A stretch of DNA of 64,000 bases from Paenibacillus sp. ACRRY. GTDB lineage: Bacteria > Bacillota > Bacilli > Paenibacillales > Paenibacillaceae. The stretch covers positions 62,001 to 126,000 of the forward strand of contig NZ_JAKRNM010000003.1 in the NCBI RefSeq assembly GCF_022346995.1. The letters are read 5' to 3'. Shown piece by piece: positions 52,197 to 61,688 of this stretch. Every line of letters begins with the position of its first letter. Position 1 is the stretch's first letter. Under the pieces are notes generated by a model that had not been told where the DNA came from, searched no databases, and worked only from the letters and a program-made list of their open reading frames with translations. The position numbers and the translations under genes are program-made.

Positions 52197-53438
52197 TTAA
52201 ATATCGCCGCGCTCTTCAAATAATTGAGCGATCCCCACGATCACTTGAGTGGCTTTCACCATGTTATCAACCGAAACATATTCGAATTTGCCGTGGTAGT
52301 TTTCGCCGCCTGTGAAGATGTTTGGTGTAGGCATGCCCATGTACGAGAGCTGGGAACCGTCAGTTCCTCCGCGGATGGGGCGAATAATGGGCTCAATGTC
52401 CAGACGAGTCATGGCTTCATGCGCAATATCAACAATCTGGCGAACAGGTTCGATCTTCTCACGCATATTGTAGTATTGATCATTCAGCTGAACAGTGATG
52501 CTCTTCTCTCCGTACTTGCCTTGAAGTTCTTCCGCAACCTTCAATACATAGGCTTTGCGCTCTTCAAACTTCGCCCGGTCAAAATCACGAATGATATAGC
52601 TGAGCTGCGTTTGCTCTACGTCGCCTTCAATGGATATAAGATGGTAGAATCCTTCGTACCCCTCCGTGAATTCAGGAGCTTCTTCGGCAGGTAGGCGGCG
52701 GTTGAACTCCATAGCGATTTTGGCTGAATTGACCATTTTGTTTTTCGCGGTTCCGGGGTGAACATTTGTACCTTTGACTGTGATTTTGGCTGCAGCCGCA
52801 TTGAAGCTCTCATATTCAAGCTCTCCCAGTGGGCCGCCATCTACCGTGTAGGCATACTTGGCTCCAAAAGCAGGCACGTCAAACTTGTGCGGCCCGCGTC
52901 CAATCTCTTCGTCGGGAGTGAAGGCAACCCTGATCTTTCCGTGTTTGATCTCCGGGTGATCGATCAGATAGGCCATCGCTGTCATGATCTCGGCAATACC
53001 TGCCTTGTTGTCCGCACCCAGCAAGGTTGTGCCATCTGTTGTCATGAGGGTGTGGCCCTTATATTCACGCAGTTCCGGGAAGTCAGTGGTAGACAGCACC
53101 ACATCCAGCTCCTGGTTCAACACGATATCCTGACCATCATATTGGTCGATGACCTGTGGCTTTACATTTTTGCCAGTGAAGTCTGTCGCTGTATCCAAGT
53201 GAGCCAGGAAGCCGATTACGGGAACATCCTTATCCGTGTTGGATGGCAGGGTAGCCATGACATAGCCGTTCTCATCCATCGTTACATCCTGTAAACCAAT
53301 AGCTTTGCATTCGCCTACAAGGTATTCGCCCAAGGCGAGTTGGCCCGGTGTGGAGGGGCAGGTTTCACTGTTTTCATCAGATTGTGTATCCATTTGAGCA
53401 TAAGTTGTCAGTCGCTCGATTAAAATATCTTTCACCAT
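52197..53438 (-). CDS. pepT: Peptidase T (tripeptidase)
   Basis: 413 residues from the ATG at 53438 behind GAAGGAG. M20B metallopeptidase ligands are present: HLDTA (His, Asp), GADNKAG (bridging Asp), catalytic Glu and ligand Glu in DEEIGRG, Asp in TVDGG, and His in [10 protein letters not shown]. It releases the N-terminal residue of tripeptides in the cytosol. It stands alone. The 530-bp region upstream to namA has no convincing gene. Confidence 0.96.
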   Translation of the reverse strand: MVKDILIERLTTYAQMDTQSDENSETCPSTPGQLALGEYLVGECKAIGLQDVTMDENGYVMATLPSNTDKDVPVIGFLAHLDTATDFTGKNVKPQVIDQYDGQDIVLNQELDVVLSTTDFPELREYKGHTLMTTDGTTLLGADNKAGIAEIMTAMAYLIDHPEIKHGKIRVAFTPDEEIGRGPHKFDVPAFGAKYAYTVDGGPLGELEYESFNAAAAKITVKGTNVHPGTAKNKMVNSAKIAMEFNRRLPAEEAPEFTEGYEGFYHLISIEGDVEQTQLSYIIRDFDRAKFEERKAYVLKVAEELQGKYGEKSITVQLNDQYYNMREKIEPVRQIVDIAHEAMTRLDIEPIIRPIRGGTDGSQLSYMGMPTPNIFTGGENYHGKFEYVSVDNMVKATQVIVGIAQLFEERGDI

Positions 53439-53758
53439 AATCGCTCCTTCAGTTTGGGTTGATATATAAGTTATCACTATTCTTGGAACGAATCACTACG
53501 AGGTCAGAACAACCCTCTGATCGCTGTTATCCCCAGATTTTTTGATTACATATAAAGGTGAAAATCCGGTTATAAAGGCGAAGTGTATGCTTCCGACGCA
53601 GCTTTCTTTCAGAAAGCTTTTAGCTTCGCTTCTACAGGTTGTTTCTGCCCTCTCCGTTTTCGTCTAAGGGTTAGATACAACTTATATTATAGGTTGGGTA
53701 TATTATCTCCTGTGTATGAAAGTATCATATCATGTTTTGGACCAACTTCGTGTAGGGG

Positions 53759-53827
53759 TGCAAGTACCCGCGGGGTAGTTTTAGGTATAAAAAAAGGTAC
53801 TATGGCACAAAAATGTACGTACTTGCA
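53759..53827 (+). repeat. Long-range inverted repeat in the pepT-namA intergenic region
   Basis: TGCAAGTAC (53759-53767) and GTACTTGCA (53819-53827) are perfectly complementary with 51 nt between. An AGGGG site and a CCTTC/GAAGG hairpin follow. It may be a structured namA leader or a pair of operator halves. Confidence 0.4.
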
Positions 53828-53970
53828 TTCAGGGGAGGCTCCTTCATAATAAAGAATGGTCGAAGGATTGGCGAGAGAGACTGCCACAAGATTGGGCAAC
53901 TGTTTTTCATGCTGGAAAACAAGCGATTGCCTCAACATATATCAATATATTGAATAGGAGATGTATCCAT

Positions 53971-55005
53971 ATGTCAGAGAAATTATTTTCCCCCTATCAG
54001 TTCAAGGGGCTTCAACTGAATAACCGTGTAGTTATGGCGCCAATGTGCCAGTACTCCGTAACGGCCAAGGATGGCATCCCGAATGATTGGCATCAGGTTC
54101 ACTATGTAAGTCGTGCGGTTGGAGGTACAGGTCTGATTGTCATTGAAATGACAGATGTTGAACCAGATGGCCGTATTACCGATAACGACCTGGGCATCTG
54201 GTCGGACGAGCATATCCCGGCCTTTGCCAAACTGGTGGATGGCATGCATGCTCATGGCTCGAAAGTTGCGATTCAAATTGCACATGCGGGACGAAAAGCT
54301 GAGGACGCGAAGCAGCCGGTAGCTCCATCCGTGGTCACTTTCCCAGGTGAAGACTATAGGGAGCCTCGTGCATTAACTACCGAAGAAGTAGAAGCTATGG
54401 TCCAGAAATTTGCCGACGGTGTTCGCCGCGCAGTGCAGGCTGGAGTGGATGCCATTGAGCTGCACGGAGCACATGGATATCTCATTCACCAGTTCCATTC
54501 CAAGCTGATGAATCATCGTGAAGATGTATACGGACAGGATCTGGCTCGATTCGGCGTTGAGATTATTCGTGCAGTGAAAAAGGAAATGCCGGAAGACATG
54601 CCGCTCATCATGCGCATATCTGCAGTTGAATACGCTGATGGCGGTTACGATATTGAACACACCCTGGATGTGGCTCGTGCTTATCAGGCAGCAGGTGTAG
54701 ACATATTCCACATCAGCTCTGGTGGAGAAGGACCTGCCGGACAACGGAAACCGGGCAACTACCCAGGTTATCAAGTTCCATTTGCCCGTCGTTTCCGCGA
54801 AGAACTGAACGTTCCAGTGATTGCTGTAGGGTTGCTGGATGATTCAGCTCTTGCTCAAGCTGTTATTGGCAACGGCGATGCTGATCTTGTTGCAGTGGGC
54901 AGAGGTATGCTGCGCGATCCGTACTGGGCTAACCATGCGGCACTGGCGCTCGGTGTCAGCAAGGATAAGGCAGCGATTGCGGAGCAATATTCCCGTGGGT
55001 ATTAA
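53971..55005 (+). CDS. namA: NADPH dehydrogenase NamA (old yellow enzyme, YqjM-like)
   Basis: 344 residues from the ATG at 53971 (ATAGGAG upstream); an in-frame TTG at 53950 is before the site. YqjM-type features: Cys and Tyr in MAPMCQYS, substrate-anion His pair in ELHGAHGYL, and the FMN phosphate block VGRGMLRDPYW. It reduces alpha,beta-unsaturated carbonyls and nitro compounds with NADPH and is typically induced by oxidative or electrophile stress. Confidence 0.95.
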   Translation: MSEKLFSPYQFKGLQLNNRVVMAPMCQYSVTAKDGIPNDWHQVHYVSRAVGGTGLIVIEMTDVEPDGRITDNDLGIWSDEHIPAFAKLVDGMHAHGSKVAIQIAHAGRKAEDAKQPVAPSVVTFPGEDYREPRALTTEEVEAMVQKFADGVRRAVQAGVDAIELHGAHGYLIHQFHSKLMNHREDVYGQDLARFGVEIIRAVKKEMPEDMPLIMRISAVEYADGGYDIEHTLDVARAYQAAGVDIFHISSGGEGPAGQRKPGNYPGYQVPFARRFREELNVPVIAVGLLDDSALAQAVIGNGDADLVAVGRGMLRDPYWANHAALALGVSKDKAAIAEQYSRGY

Positions 55006-55288
55006 TTTTATCTAAAACATATAGAAATTCATAAGACAGGTCGTGGCAAAGGGTAGCCTTATGCTGCGGCCTGATTTTGCATTTCGATAGCCAAGCAGTG
55101 GCGGTTGTTTGGGATTCCACCGTTCAGAGCAGACTAAGACGGGGGTTACACATCTTTTATTTAGCGTTCCAAGATGAGGTTCGTTTAAGAGGAGATCCAA
55201 TGCTAGATTCAGTTGTTAAATGAACTCATTTGACACTTATCTTCTTATCCCAAACAATGAGTAATATCTATTTAAGGAGGCGATGGTT

Positions 55289-55711
55289 ATGACATCATCA
55301 TCGAGCGCACTGCCGGATATTCGGCAGCAATTGGTACTTCATGCACCGCTGGAAAAGGTATGGGAGACCGTCTCAACGGCAGAAGGCATGCAAACCTGGT
55401 TTATGCCAAGTAATCTGGAGCCGGTGGAAGGACATGAATTCGTGCTGGAGGCCGGGCCTTTTGGCAAATCACCATGCCGGGTTACGGAAGTTCAGCCGCT
55501 TCATAAGCTATCCTTTCAATGGGGCAAGGATTGGGCACTTACCTTCGAACTTCAAGAACAGCCGGAAGGCACCGCATTTACATTGATTCACAGCGGCTGG
55601 GATGCCGATAAACTGACTGAATTCGGACAGGCGCATGCCATCGTGCGCGAGCGAATGGAGCAGGGCTGGTCAGGCATCGTACAGAAACTGGCACAGATTG
55701 TAAGCCAATAA
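55289..55711 (+). CDS. SRPBCC/AHSA1-domain protein
   Basis: 140 residues from the ATG at 55289, 8 nt after AAGGAGG; an ATG two codons earlier is too close. START/Bet v1-like fold of the AHSA1 group: HAPLEKVWETVSTAEGMQTWF, LSFQWG and the amphipathic C-terminal helix. These bind hydrophobic ligands; the specific role is unknown. The gap from namA (about 280 bp) shows no other gene. Confidence 0.9.
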   Translation: MTSSSSALPDIRQQLVLHAPLEKVWETVSTAEGMQTWFMPSNLEPVEGHEFVLEAGPFGKSPCRVTEVQPLHKLSFQWGKDWALTFELQEQPEGTAFTLIHSGWDADKLTEFGQAHAIVRERMEQGWSGIVQKLAQIVSQ

Positions 55712-55716
55712 CAGTG

Positions 55717-55772
55717 GACTGTTAGTTGCAACCAGGATCATTTCCTGGTTGAACAGCTGGCAGTCTTTTTTT
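55717..55772 (+). terminator. Intrinsic terminator of the AHSA1 gene
   Basis: GACTG/CAGTC outer stem with inner CAACCAGG/CCTGGTTG hairpin and seven T residues. Confidence 0.88.
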
Positions 55773-55811
55773 ATTGTGTAAGCTTTTAATGGAGAGTTCA
55801 CACAAGATCGT

Positions 55812-55840
55812 GAACCGCTTTAAAAAATGTGGTTCTTTTT
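55812..55840 (+). terminator. Second weak terminator-like hairpin before the hybrid kinase gene
   Basis: GAACCGC pairs with GTGGTTC (one G-U) around an A-rich 10-nt loop and runs into TTTTT, 105 nt before the kinase start. It may be a back-up terminator or a leader attenuator. Confidence 0.45.
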
Positions 55841-55944
55841 AGTTTCCTTCTATTTCCGTGGGCAGCAGAAACGTGTAACATGGATTATGAAGATTAAACG
55901 ACAAAAACTGACGTCTACCGTCACAAGTCGGAAGGATTTCATAG

Positions 55945-58900
55945 ATGAAAAAACACTGGATTATGCTGACGATTAGTTTCATTTGTATTGTTGTCTTTCC
56001 CGTAGGGTGGATTGTGCAGAGTATTTTATCTGAGCGCGGGAATCCGGTCGTTAAACAAGGCGTAATCGATTTGACCACCTGGGATTTTACCAAAAAGGGT
56101 GCAGCCACATTGGACGGAATCTGGGACTTCTATCCGAACCAATTGTTGACCCCGGTTGATTTTGAAGCGGATGTGTCCGGAAGCAAGCCACTTGGTCCAT
56201 CTGCAGCTATTCAAGTCCCGGCCAGGTGGAATAAGACGATGGGTGCAGCCCATGGATACGGAACATACCACCTTCGTGTCAAACTCAGGCCTAGCACCGA
56301 GAAGAATGACTATGGCATTCGTACACAGAACATTCGTATGGCACACCGTATTTTTATAGATGGCAAAGAGATCGGAGGCAAGGGACTGCCTGGTGAAACA
56401 AGGGAAACGGACATCCAGTACAACTTGCCGTTCACCGGGTTTACCTCGATTGAGGGAGACCGTGCAGATATCATCATTCAAGTTTCCAACTATACATACT
56501 CTTCCGGAGGAATCGTAGCTTCACTGTTATTTGGAGATGAACATAGCATTCTGTACAGCCAGCAGTGGGACTGGCTCAAGGATCTGATGACCCTTTTCGG
56601 CTTTATCCTTCCGGCGGCGTTTTTCCTGCTGCTGTTCAGGCTGCGCCGGAGTGAGAAGGAACTTCGTTACCTGGGCTTATTCAGTCTCTCTGGAGCCATG
56701 TATGCACTGACGCATGGGGAGAAACTGCTGGGCACCTTTGTACCGTTTCTACCGAATACTGAAATTCTAAGGCTTCAATTAATAAGTTCAGCACTGGCCT
56801 ATTACTATTTGCTTCGCTACATGGATGCGCTTGTTCCGGGTGCAATTCACAAATGGTACGTACGCTTGGGAATTACGCTGGTGATTCTGCAATGCGCTAT
56901 AGGCCTTACCTTGTCTCCAGTACTATTCTCGCAACTGGAGCCTCTAATGCTGATGGTGTCGCTTAGCGTCATGGTATACACTCTTCGAGCGATGTTTTAT
57001 TGGTTGAAAAAGAGGCCGAACGACAGTCATTACGTGCTGATCAGTATGATGAGCATTCTCATGGTCGTTATTCTGTATACCATCGGTGCATTCACGACGC
57101 AGGATACTGCTTTTCTCGCCCTATATGAGCTATTGTTATTTGTTTTTGCTCAGATGATTCTTACGGCGATCCGGTTCGCGCAGTCCTTTCGTGAAGTTGA
57201 GGCGTTATCCGAGCGCTTGCTCGTGATCGATAACCTGAAGGATGAATTCATGGCCAATACGTCGCATGAGCTGAGGACACCACTGCATGGCATCATCAAT
57301 ATCGCCCAGTCCTTGCTGGAAGGGGCTGCAGGGGCTGTGACGCCGAAGCAGGCCAGAAACCTGTCCATGATCACATCGACTGGTAAAAGGCTTGCATTAC
57401 TCGTCAATGACATTCTGGATTTCTCGAAGCTCAAGAATAGTGAGATCGAGCTGAAGCGGGACCCGGTGGATCTGGAGTCCGTTGCACGCACAGTGGTTGA
57501 AGTTTCGGGATTTACCTTCGGGGATAAGCCTATTGTGTTAATGCAGGACTGGCCTCCATCCCTGCCACTGGTCGAAGCAGATGAGGATCGATTACGGCAG
57601 ATTCTCTATAACCTGATTGGCAATGCATACAAGTACACACTGCAAGGCGAGATACGGTTATATGCAACTGTGCAGGGGGATCAAGTCCGAATGTCAGTGG
57701 CGGATACCGGGGTTGGCATTGCTCCGGAGAAGCTGGAGGATATCTTCCGATCCTATGAACAGCAGAATGGGACCAGTGAAAGAATCAGCGGAGGAACAGG
57801 CCTGGGTCTCAGTATTACGCGTAAACTTGTAGAGCTGGGTGGAGGCATGATCTGGGCTGAGTCGGTACCAGGCCAGGGATCGGTTTTTCACTTCACCTTG
57901 CCAGTTGCCAAGACACCTCTGCTTCATACCGTGTCCAGACCGGCTGCAGCCAGCTATGTGGCTGCCGAGCATGCTAATGCATCTGGAAGGCTTTCTACAG
58001 AACTCGATGAGACAGAAGAGGGCCCTGCAGCAGAGCATACCATTCTGATTGTGGATGACGATCCGGTAAATCTTCAGGTATTGTACAATCTGTTGTCAAC
58101 AGAGCGATACCGGGTCATCTCTGCCGATAGCGGTGCTGCAGCCTTGAAAATGCGAGAACAATACCCGGGAATCGACTTGGTGATTACCGACTGGATGATG
58201 CCGCAGATGTCCGGAATTGAGTTATGCCGCAAACTGCGTGAGCGTAATTCCCTGTCCGAACTGCCCATCTTGATGCTGACGGCGCGTGGATTGCCTGAGG
58301 ATATCAGGCTGGGTTTCCAGGCCGGGGCCAATGATTTCCTAAGCAAGCCGGTGGATGCTGGTGAGCTGCGTGCGAGGGTGCGGACCCTGATTGAAATGCG
58401 GGCCTCCGTTCAAGGTGCCATTCGCACAGAGATGGCTTTTTTGCAGGCGCAGATCAAACCACACTTTTTATATAACGCACTTAATGTCATTATCGCTACT
58501 TGTGCCGTTAACCCGGACAAAGCTACAGATCTATTGATTGAGCTCAGTCACTATCTGCGTGGGAGCTTCGACTTTCAGAACCGGGATCAGCTGGTGCCGC
58601 TGACCAAGGAACTTGAGCTGGTGGAGTCCTATGTACATCTGGAACAGGCGCGATTTGAAGAACGACTGGTGGTCAACTACGATGTAGACCCTGACGTTCG
58701 GATCTATGTACCGCCTCTCAGTATTCAGCCACTCGTTGAAAATGCCATTCGTCATGGTGTGATGGAGCGGGCCGCAGGTGGAACAGTGACTCTGAAAATT
58801 GCCAGAGAGAGCAATCATATCATCGTCCAGGTTGAAGATAACGGGGTAGGCATTCCTCCGGAGCGTTTGGCCCAAGTTCATTCGGGGAGGACGGAAGGAC

Positions 58901-59034
58901 CGGGTGGGGTGGGCCTGCAAAATATCAACCGACGTTTGGTGTCCCTGTATGGCGAGGGGTTGAATATTCAAAGCCATGCGGGCAAAGGAACCCAAATCCG
59001 CTTCCGTATTCCTCTGCCCAAAGGTAATTTATAG
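55945..59034 (+). CDS. 7TMR-DISM hybrid sensor histidine kinase with second LytS-type kinase module
   Basis: 1029 residues. TM1 (about 7-27), an extracytoplasmic jelly-roll DISMED2-like domain (about 45-205), seven helices (about 215-410), HisKA/HATPase with His441 (NTSHELRTPLHG) and GGTGLGLSITRK, a receiver with VDDDP and Asp749 (VITDWMMPQMSG), then a second transmitter of the LytS/YesM type with His840 (QIKPHFLYNALN) and HATPase block QPLVENAIRHG ... GGVGLQNINRRL. Having two complete transmitters around one receiver is unusual and allows an internal relay. The REC-BTAD regulator follows after 121 nt and is the likely output. Confidence 0.93.
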   Translation: MKKHWIMLTISFICIVVFPVGWIVQSILSERGNPVVKQGVIDLTTWDFTKKGAATLDGIWDFYPNQLLTPVDFEADVSGSKPLGPSAAIQVPARWNKTMGAAHGYGTYHLRVKLRPSTEKNDYGIRTQNIRMAHRIFIDGKEIGGKGLPGETRETDIQYNLPFTGFTSIEGDRADIIIQVSNYTYSSGGIVASLLFGDEHSILYSQQWDWLKDLMTLFGFILPAAFFLLLFRLRRSEKELRYLGLFSLSGAMYALTHGEKLLGTFVPFLPNTEILRLQLISSALAYYYLLRYMDALVPGAIHKWYVRLGITLVILQCAIGLTLSPVLFSQLEPLMLMVSLSVMVYTLRAMFYWLKKRPNDSHYVLISMMSILMVVILYTIGAFTTQDTAFLALYELLLFVFAQMILTAIRFAQSFREVEALSERLLVIDNLKDEFMANTSHELRTPLHGIINIAQSLLEGAAGAVTPKQARNLSMITSTGKRLALLVNDILDFSKLKNSEIELKRDPVDLESVARTVVEVSGFTFGDKPIVLMQDWPPSLPLVEADEDRLRQILYNLIGNAYKYTLQGEIRLYATVQGDQVRMSVADTGVGIAPEKLEDIFRSYEQQNGTSERISGGTGLGLSITRKLVELGGGMIWAESVPGQGSVFHFTLPVAKTPLLHTVSRPAAASYVAAEHANASGRLSTELDETEEGPAAEHTILIVDDDPVNLQVLYNLLSTERYRVISADSGAAALKMREQYPGIDLVITDWMMPQMSGIELCRKLRERNSLSELPILMLTARGLPEDIRLGFQAGANDFLSKPVDAGELRARVRTLIEMRASVQGAIRTEMAFLQAQIKPHFLYNALNVIIATCAVNPDKATDLLIELSHYLRGSFDFQNRDQLVPLTKELELVESYVHLEQARFEERLVVNYDVDPDVRIYVPPLSIQPLVENAIRHGVMERAAGGTVTLKIARESNHIIVQVEDNGVGIPPERLAQVHSGRTEGPGGVGLQNINRRLVSLYGEGLNIQSHAGKGTQIRFRIPLPKGNL

Positions 59035-59155
59035 CGAAAGTTGTGCCGAGACAGAGCATAATGGTTAACAGACTAATAAGTTGATAAAGTCAATCTGGAA
59101 TTTCATTGATATAGAACGAAGAAGAAATAAGTTAGGGCAGGAGGCTGGAAGAACA

Positions 59156-60319
59156 GTGAGAGCCATTGTAATCGATGACGAGAAGCCGGCGCAGCTTCAT
59201 CTGGAGCGCCTGTTACTGTCGGACGGACGGATTACACCCGTGCAATGTTTTTCAACAGCCCGTGATGGACTGGAATTTCTGGCGAAAGAGCGTGTCGATG
59301 TGGTGTTTCTGGATATTGGCATGCCGGAAATGAACGGACTGGAAGCGGCTGAGTATGTACAGCAGCTGGATAGCACAATTCGAATTATATTTGTAACAGC
59401 GTACGCGGATCATGCGGTCGAAGCATTTGAACTGCATGCACTCGATTATGTTCTGAAGCCGGTAAGCTCGGCAAGATTGGGCAAAACGATTGACCGGATC
59501 GCTGCTTGGAAGTCTGCTATGCCCGAAATGGCAGCGGCTGCTGAAGTTAAGGAACCAGGTTCCAATGCTGCCGAAGATGACATCCAGTTACCGGGATTGC
59601 TCACCTTCAAACATTTGGATATCTACAGAAGTCTTGAACCGGAGGCAACCAAGCATAAATGGAGGACGACCAAATCTCAGGAGTTATTCGCCTTTCTGTT
59701 TCACCATCGGGGAGAATGGGTAAGCAAAGAGATTCTGCTTGATAAATTGTGGGCCGATGTCACCTTGGAAAAAGGGCTAACCCATCTGCATACATCGGTA
59801 TATCAGATCCGAAAACTGCTCAAGGAATGGAGTATGACAGGCAAATTGGAATACAACATGAATCGTTACCGTTTGCTGCCGGGCAATCTGGTAAGTGACG
59901 TGGAGCAGTTTGAATTGGGAGTGGGATACGCAGAAGTCACTTCGACCAATGTGGAAGAGCTGCGGGAGATCATGTTGTTATATCGCGGAGATTATCTCGA
60001 AGAGCATGACTACCCTTGGGCACAATCGAAGGCCCGTGAGCTAAGGCGCAAATATATACGGTTGGTCATGGATCTGGCCGAATGGAATATGAACCATGGA
60101 CGTGGCAAGGATGCTACCGAGCAGTTACTCGATCTACAGGAAAAAGAGCCTTATGCTGAAGAAATTTGCCGATTGATGATGAGGGTGTATGCATCCATGG
60201 GTGACGGACAAGCCATACTCCAATTATATTCATCATTTGCAAGGACCCTCTTGGAGGATTTGGGGCATCAGCCGGAACCGGAAACGAGCCGCCTCTTTCA
60301 AGAACTAACGGTGAAGTAG
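59156..60319 (+). CDS. Response regulator with SARP-like DNA-binding and BTAD domains
   Basis: 387 residues from GTG 59156, 11 nt after AGGAGG; the in-frame ATG at 59081 has no site. Receiver (VIDDEKPAQ, phospho-acceptor in VVFLDIGMPEMNG, Lys in YVLKPV), winged helix (TTKSQELFAFLFHHRGEWVS ... YQIRKLLKEW), then a TPR-like BTAD domain (REIMLLYRGDYLEEHDYPWA ... MRVYASMGDGQAILQLY). REC-wHTH-BTAD proteins are known as outputs of complex kinases in Firmicutes. Partner of the preceding hybrid kinase. Target genes are unknown. Confidence 0.92.
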   Translation: MRAIVIDDEKPAQLHLERLLLSDGRITPVQCFSTARDGLEFLAKERVDVVFLDIGMPEMNGLEAAEYVQQLDSTIRIIFVTAYADHAVEAFELHALDYVLKPVSSARLGKTIDRIAAWKSAMPEMAAAAEVKEPGSNAAEDDIQLPGLLTFKHLDIYRSLEPEATKHKWRTTKSQELFAFLFHHRGEWVSKEILLDKLWADVTLEKGLTHLHTSVYQIRKLLKEWSMTGKLEYNMNRYRLLPGNLVSDVEQFELGVGYAEVTSTNVEELREIMLLYRGDYLEEHDYPWAQSKARELRRKYIRLVMDLAEWNMNHGRGKDATEQLLDLQEKEPYAEEICRLMMRVYASMGDGQAILQLYSSFARTLLEDLGHQPEPETSRLFQELTVK

Positions 60320-60344
60320 GCACAGGCCGGGCGGGAGGATTGTA

Positions 60345-61688
60345 GTGAAATTATTTATACATCGCAAGGATTTGCGTACGGAGGACCTGCACGCATTTGA
60401 TTACTTGCAGAATCAGGAAGATGAAAGCCTGCACCTTTTTATCTACGATCCCTTTTTGCTTCGTCAGGGGCGTGATAAGGAACACAGCGGCATTAACTTT
60501 CTGAGGCATGCGGCCGGGCTTGCCAGACAGTACGGGAAGGCAGGCAAGCTGCTGCATGTGGCACATGGCAAGCCAGCAGAAGTTGTGGATTACATATTGG
60601 ACCACACGGAAGGAATGATTGATGAAGTCGTGGTTCACCGGGATATGACGCCTTATGCAATTGAGAGGGACCGCAGCATACGCAAGATTGTGGACAAATA
60701 CCAGGCCAAGTTCACGCAACTGACGGATCATCTGCTGATCGATCTTCCTCGGTTCGCTGATTTTACAGGCAAATCGGAGCCCTATAAAGTATTTGCCGCC
60801 TTTCACCGGCGCTGGATGGAGTTTATGAATGAATTCCCTAATCCTCCTTCGGTACTAACGGTAGCTGATCTTAAGATCAGTAAGCTGTTCATCGAGTTTC
60901 CTGATTCGTTCAGGGTACCCGCAGCGCTTACGGATATCGAGCCGGCTGAAGAACCTTATGGGCTGCTTGATGCATTCCTGAAGGAGCGTATCGCGGAATA
61001 CGGGGAGCATCGGGATGAGTATGAAGCATACGAACCAAGCCATCTTAGTTCCTATGTGGCGGTAGGAGCCATCTCGATCCGCAGGATGTACGATGCAGCT
61101 TACCGGGCAGAACAGCCGGATGAATGGATTAGACAGCTGTGCTTCCGTGACTTCTATCTGTATCGTGCAGTATACGAGAGTCACTATTTTACGTACGAAA
61201 AGGTATACGATCTGTCACCGCTAAGTGAATATCACTTCGAACGCTGGTGTAAGGGAGAGACGGGAATACCAATTATTGATGCTGCGATGACCGAGCTGAA
61301 TGAGACGGGGCGAATGCCCAATCGATTGCGTATTCTGACGGCCATGTTCCTGACCAAAAACCTGCAGTGCCCGTTTCCCCTGGGTGAGGCTTACTTCAGA
61401 CGCAAGCTGCTGGATTATGACAACATTCAGAATCGGGGGAACTGGTTATGGTGTGCATCACTTGGTGAGAATGCCGCTCCGTATTTCCGGGTGAACAATC
61501 CGGTGACACAATCGGAGAAGTATGATCCCCAGGGAGATTATATCCGGAAATGGCTGCCTGATCTGAAGGATCTGCACAGCAAGGATATCCATCAACCACG
61601 TGAGGGTGCGATTGTGGATCTAAAGGCATCCAGACAGGCAGCTATTGAGGTCTATAAACAAATTCTGGCGAGTCGTCAGAAGGGCTAG
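60345..61688 (+). CDS. phr: Deoxyribodipyrimidine photo-lyase (class I CPD photolyase)
   Basis: 447 residues from GTG 60345 behind CGGGAGGA. The N-terminal Rossmann-like antenna domain begins LFIHRKDLRTED. The C-terminal FAD domain includes the conserved block NRGNWLWCAS, AAPYFRVNNPVTQSEKYDP and YIRKWLPDL. It repairs cyclobutane pyrimidine dimers with blue light. Its 3' end overlaps the convergent HTH gene by 47 nt. It starts 25 nt after the response regulator, so it may be read through from that operon. Confidence 0.95.
   Translation: MKLFIHRKDLRTEDLHAFDYLQNQEDESLHLFIYDPFLLRQGRDKEHSGINFLRHAAGLARQYGKAGKLLHVAHGKPAEVVDYILDHTEGMIDEVVVHRDMTPYAIERDRSIRKIVDKYQAKFTQLTDHLLIDLPRFADFTGKSEPYKVFAAFHRRWMEFMNEFPNPPSVLTVADLKISKLFIEFPDSFRVPAALTDIEPAEEPYGLLDAFLKERIAEYGEHRDEYEAYEPSHLSSYVAVGAISIRRMYDAAYRAEQPDEWIRQLCFRDFYLYRAVYESHYFTYEKVYDLSPLSEYHFERWCKGETGIPIIDAAMTELNETGRMPNRLRILTAMFLTKNLQCPFPLGEAYFRRKLLDYDNIQNRGNWLWCASLGENAAPYFRVNNPVTQSEKYDPQGDYIRKWLPDLKDLHSKDIHQPREGAIVDLKASRQAAIEVYKQILASRQKG

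Noticed and set aside
53755..53785. T-box-like string GGGTGCAAGTACCCGCGG upstream of namA
   Set aside because: It only loosely resembles the T-box core. No specifier stem or terminator follows, and an old yellow enzyme gene is not a T-box target.
53687..53938. 83-codon minus-strand frame in the pepT-namA gap
   Set aside because: No ribosome binding site, no recognisable motif and an unlikely composition.
53942..53953. TCAATATATTGA palindrome before namA
   Set aside because: Fully AT-dominated 12-mer next to the ribosome binding site; expected by chance in such sequence.
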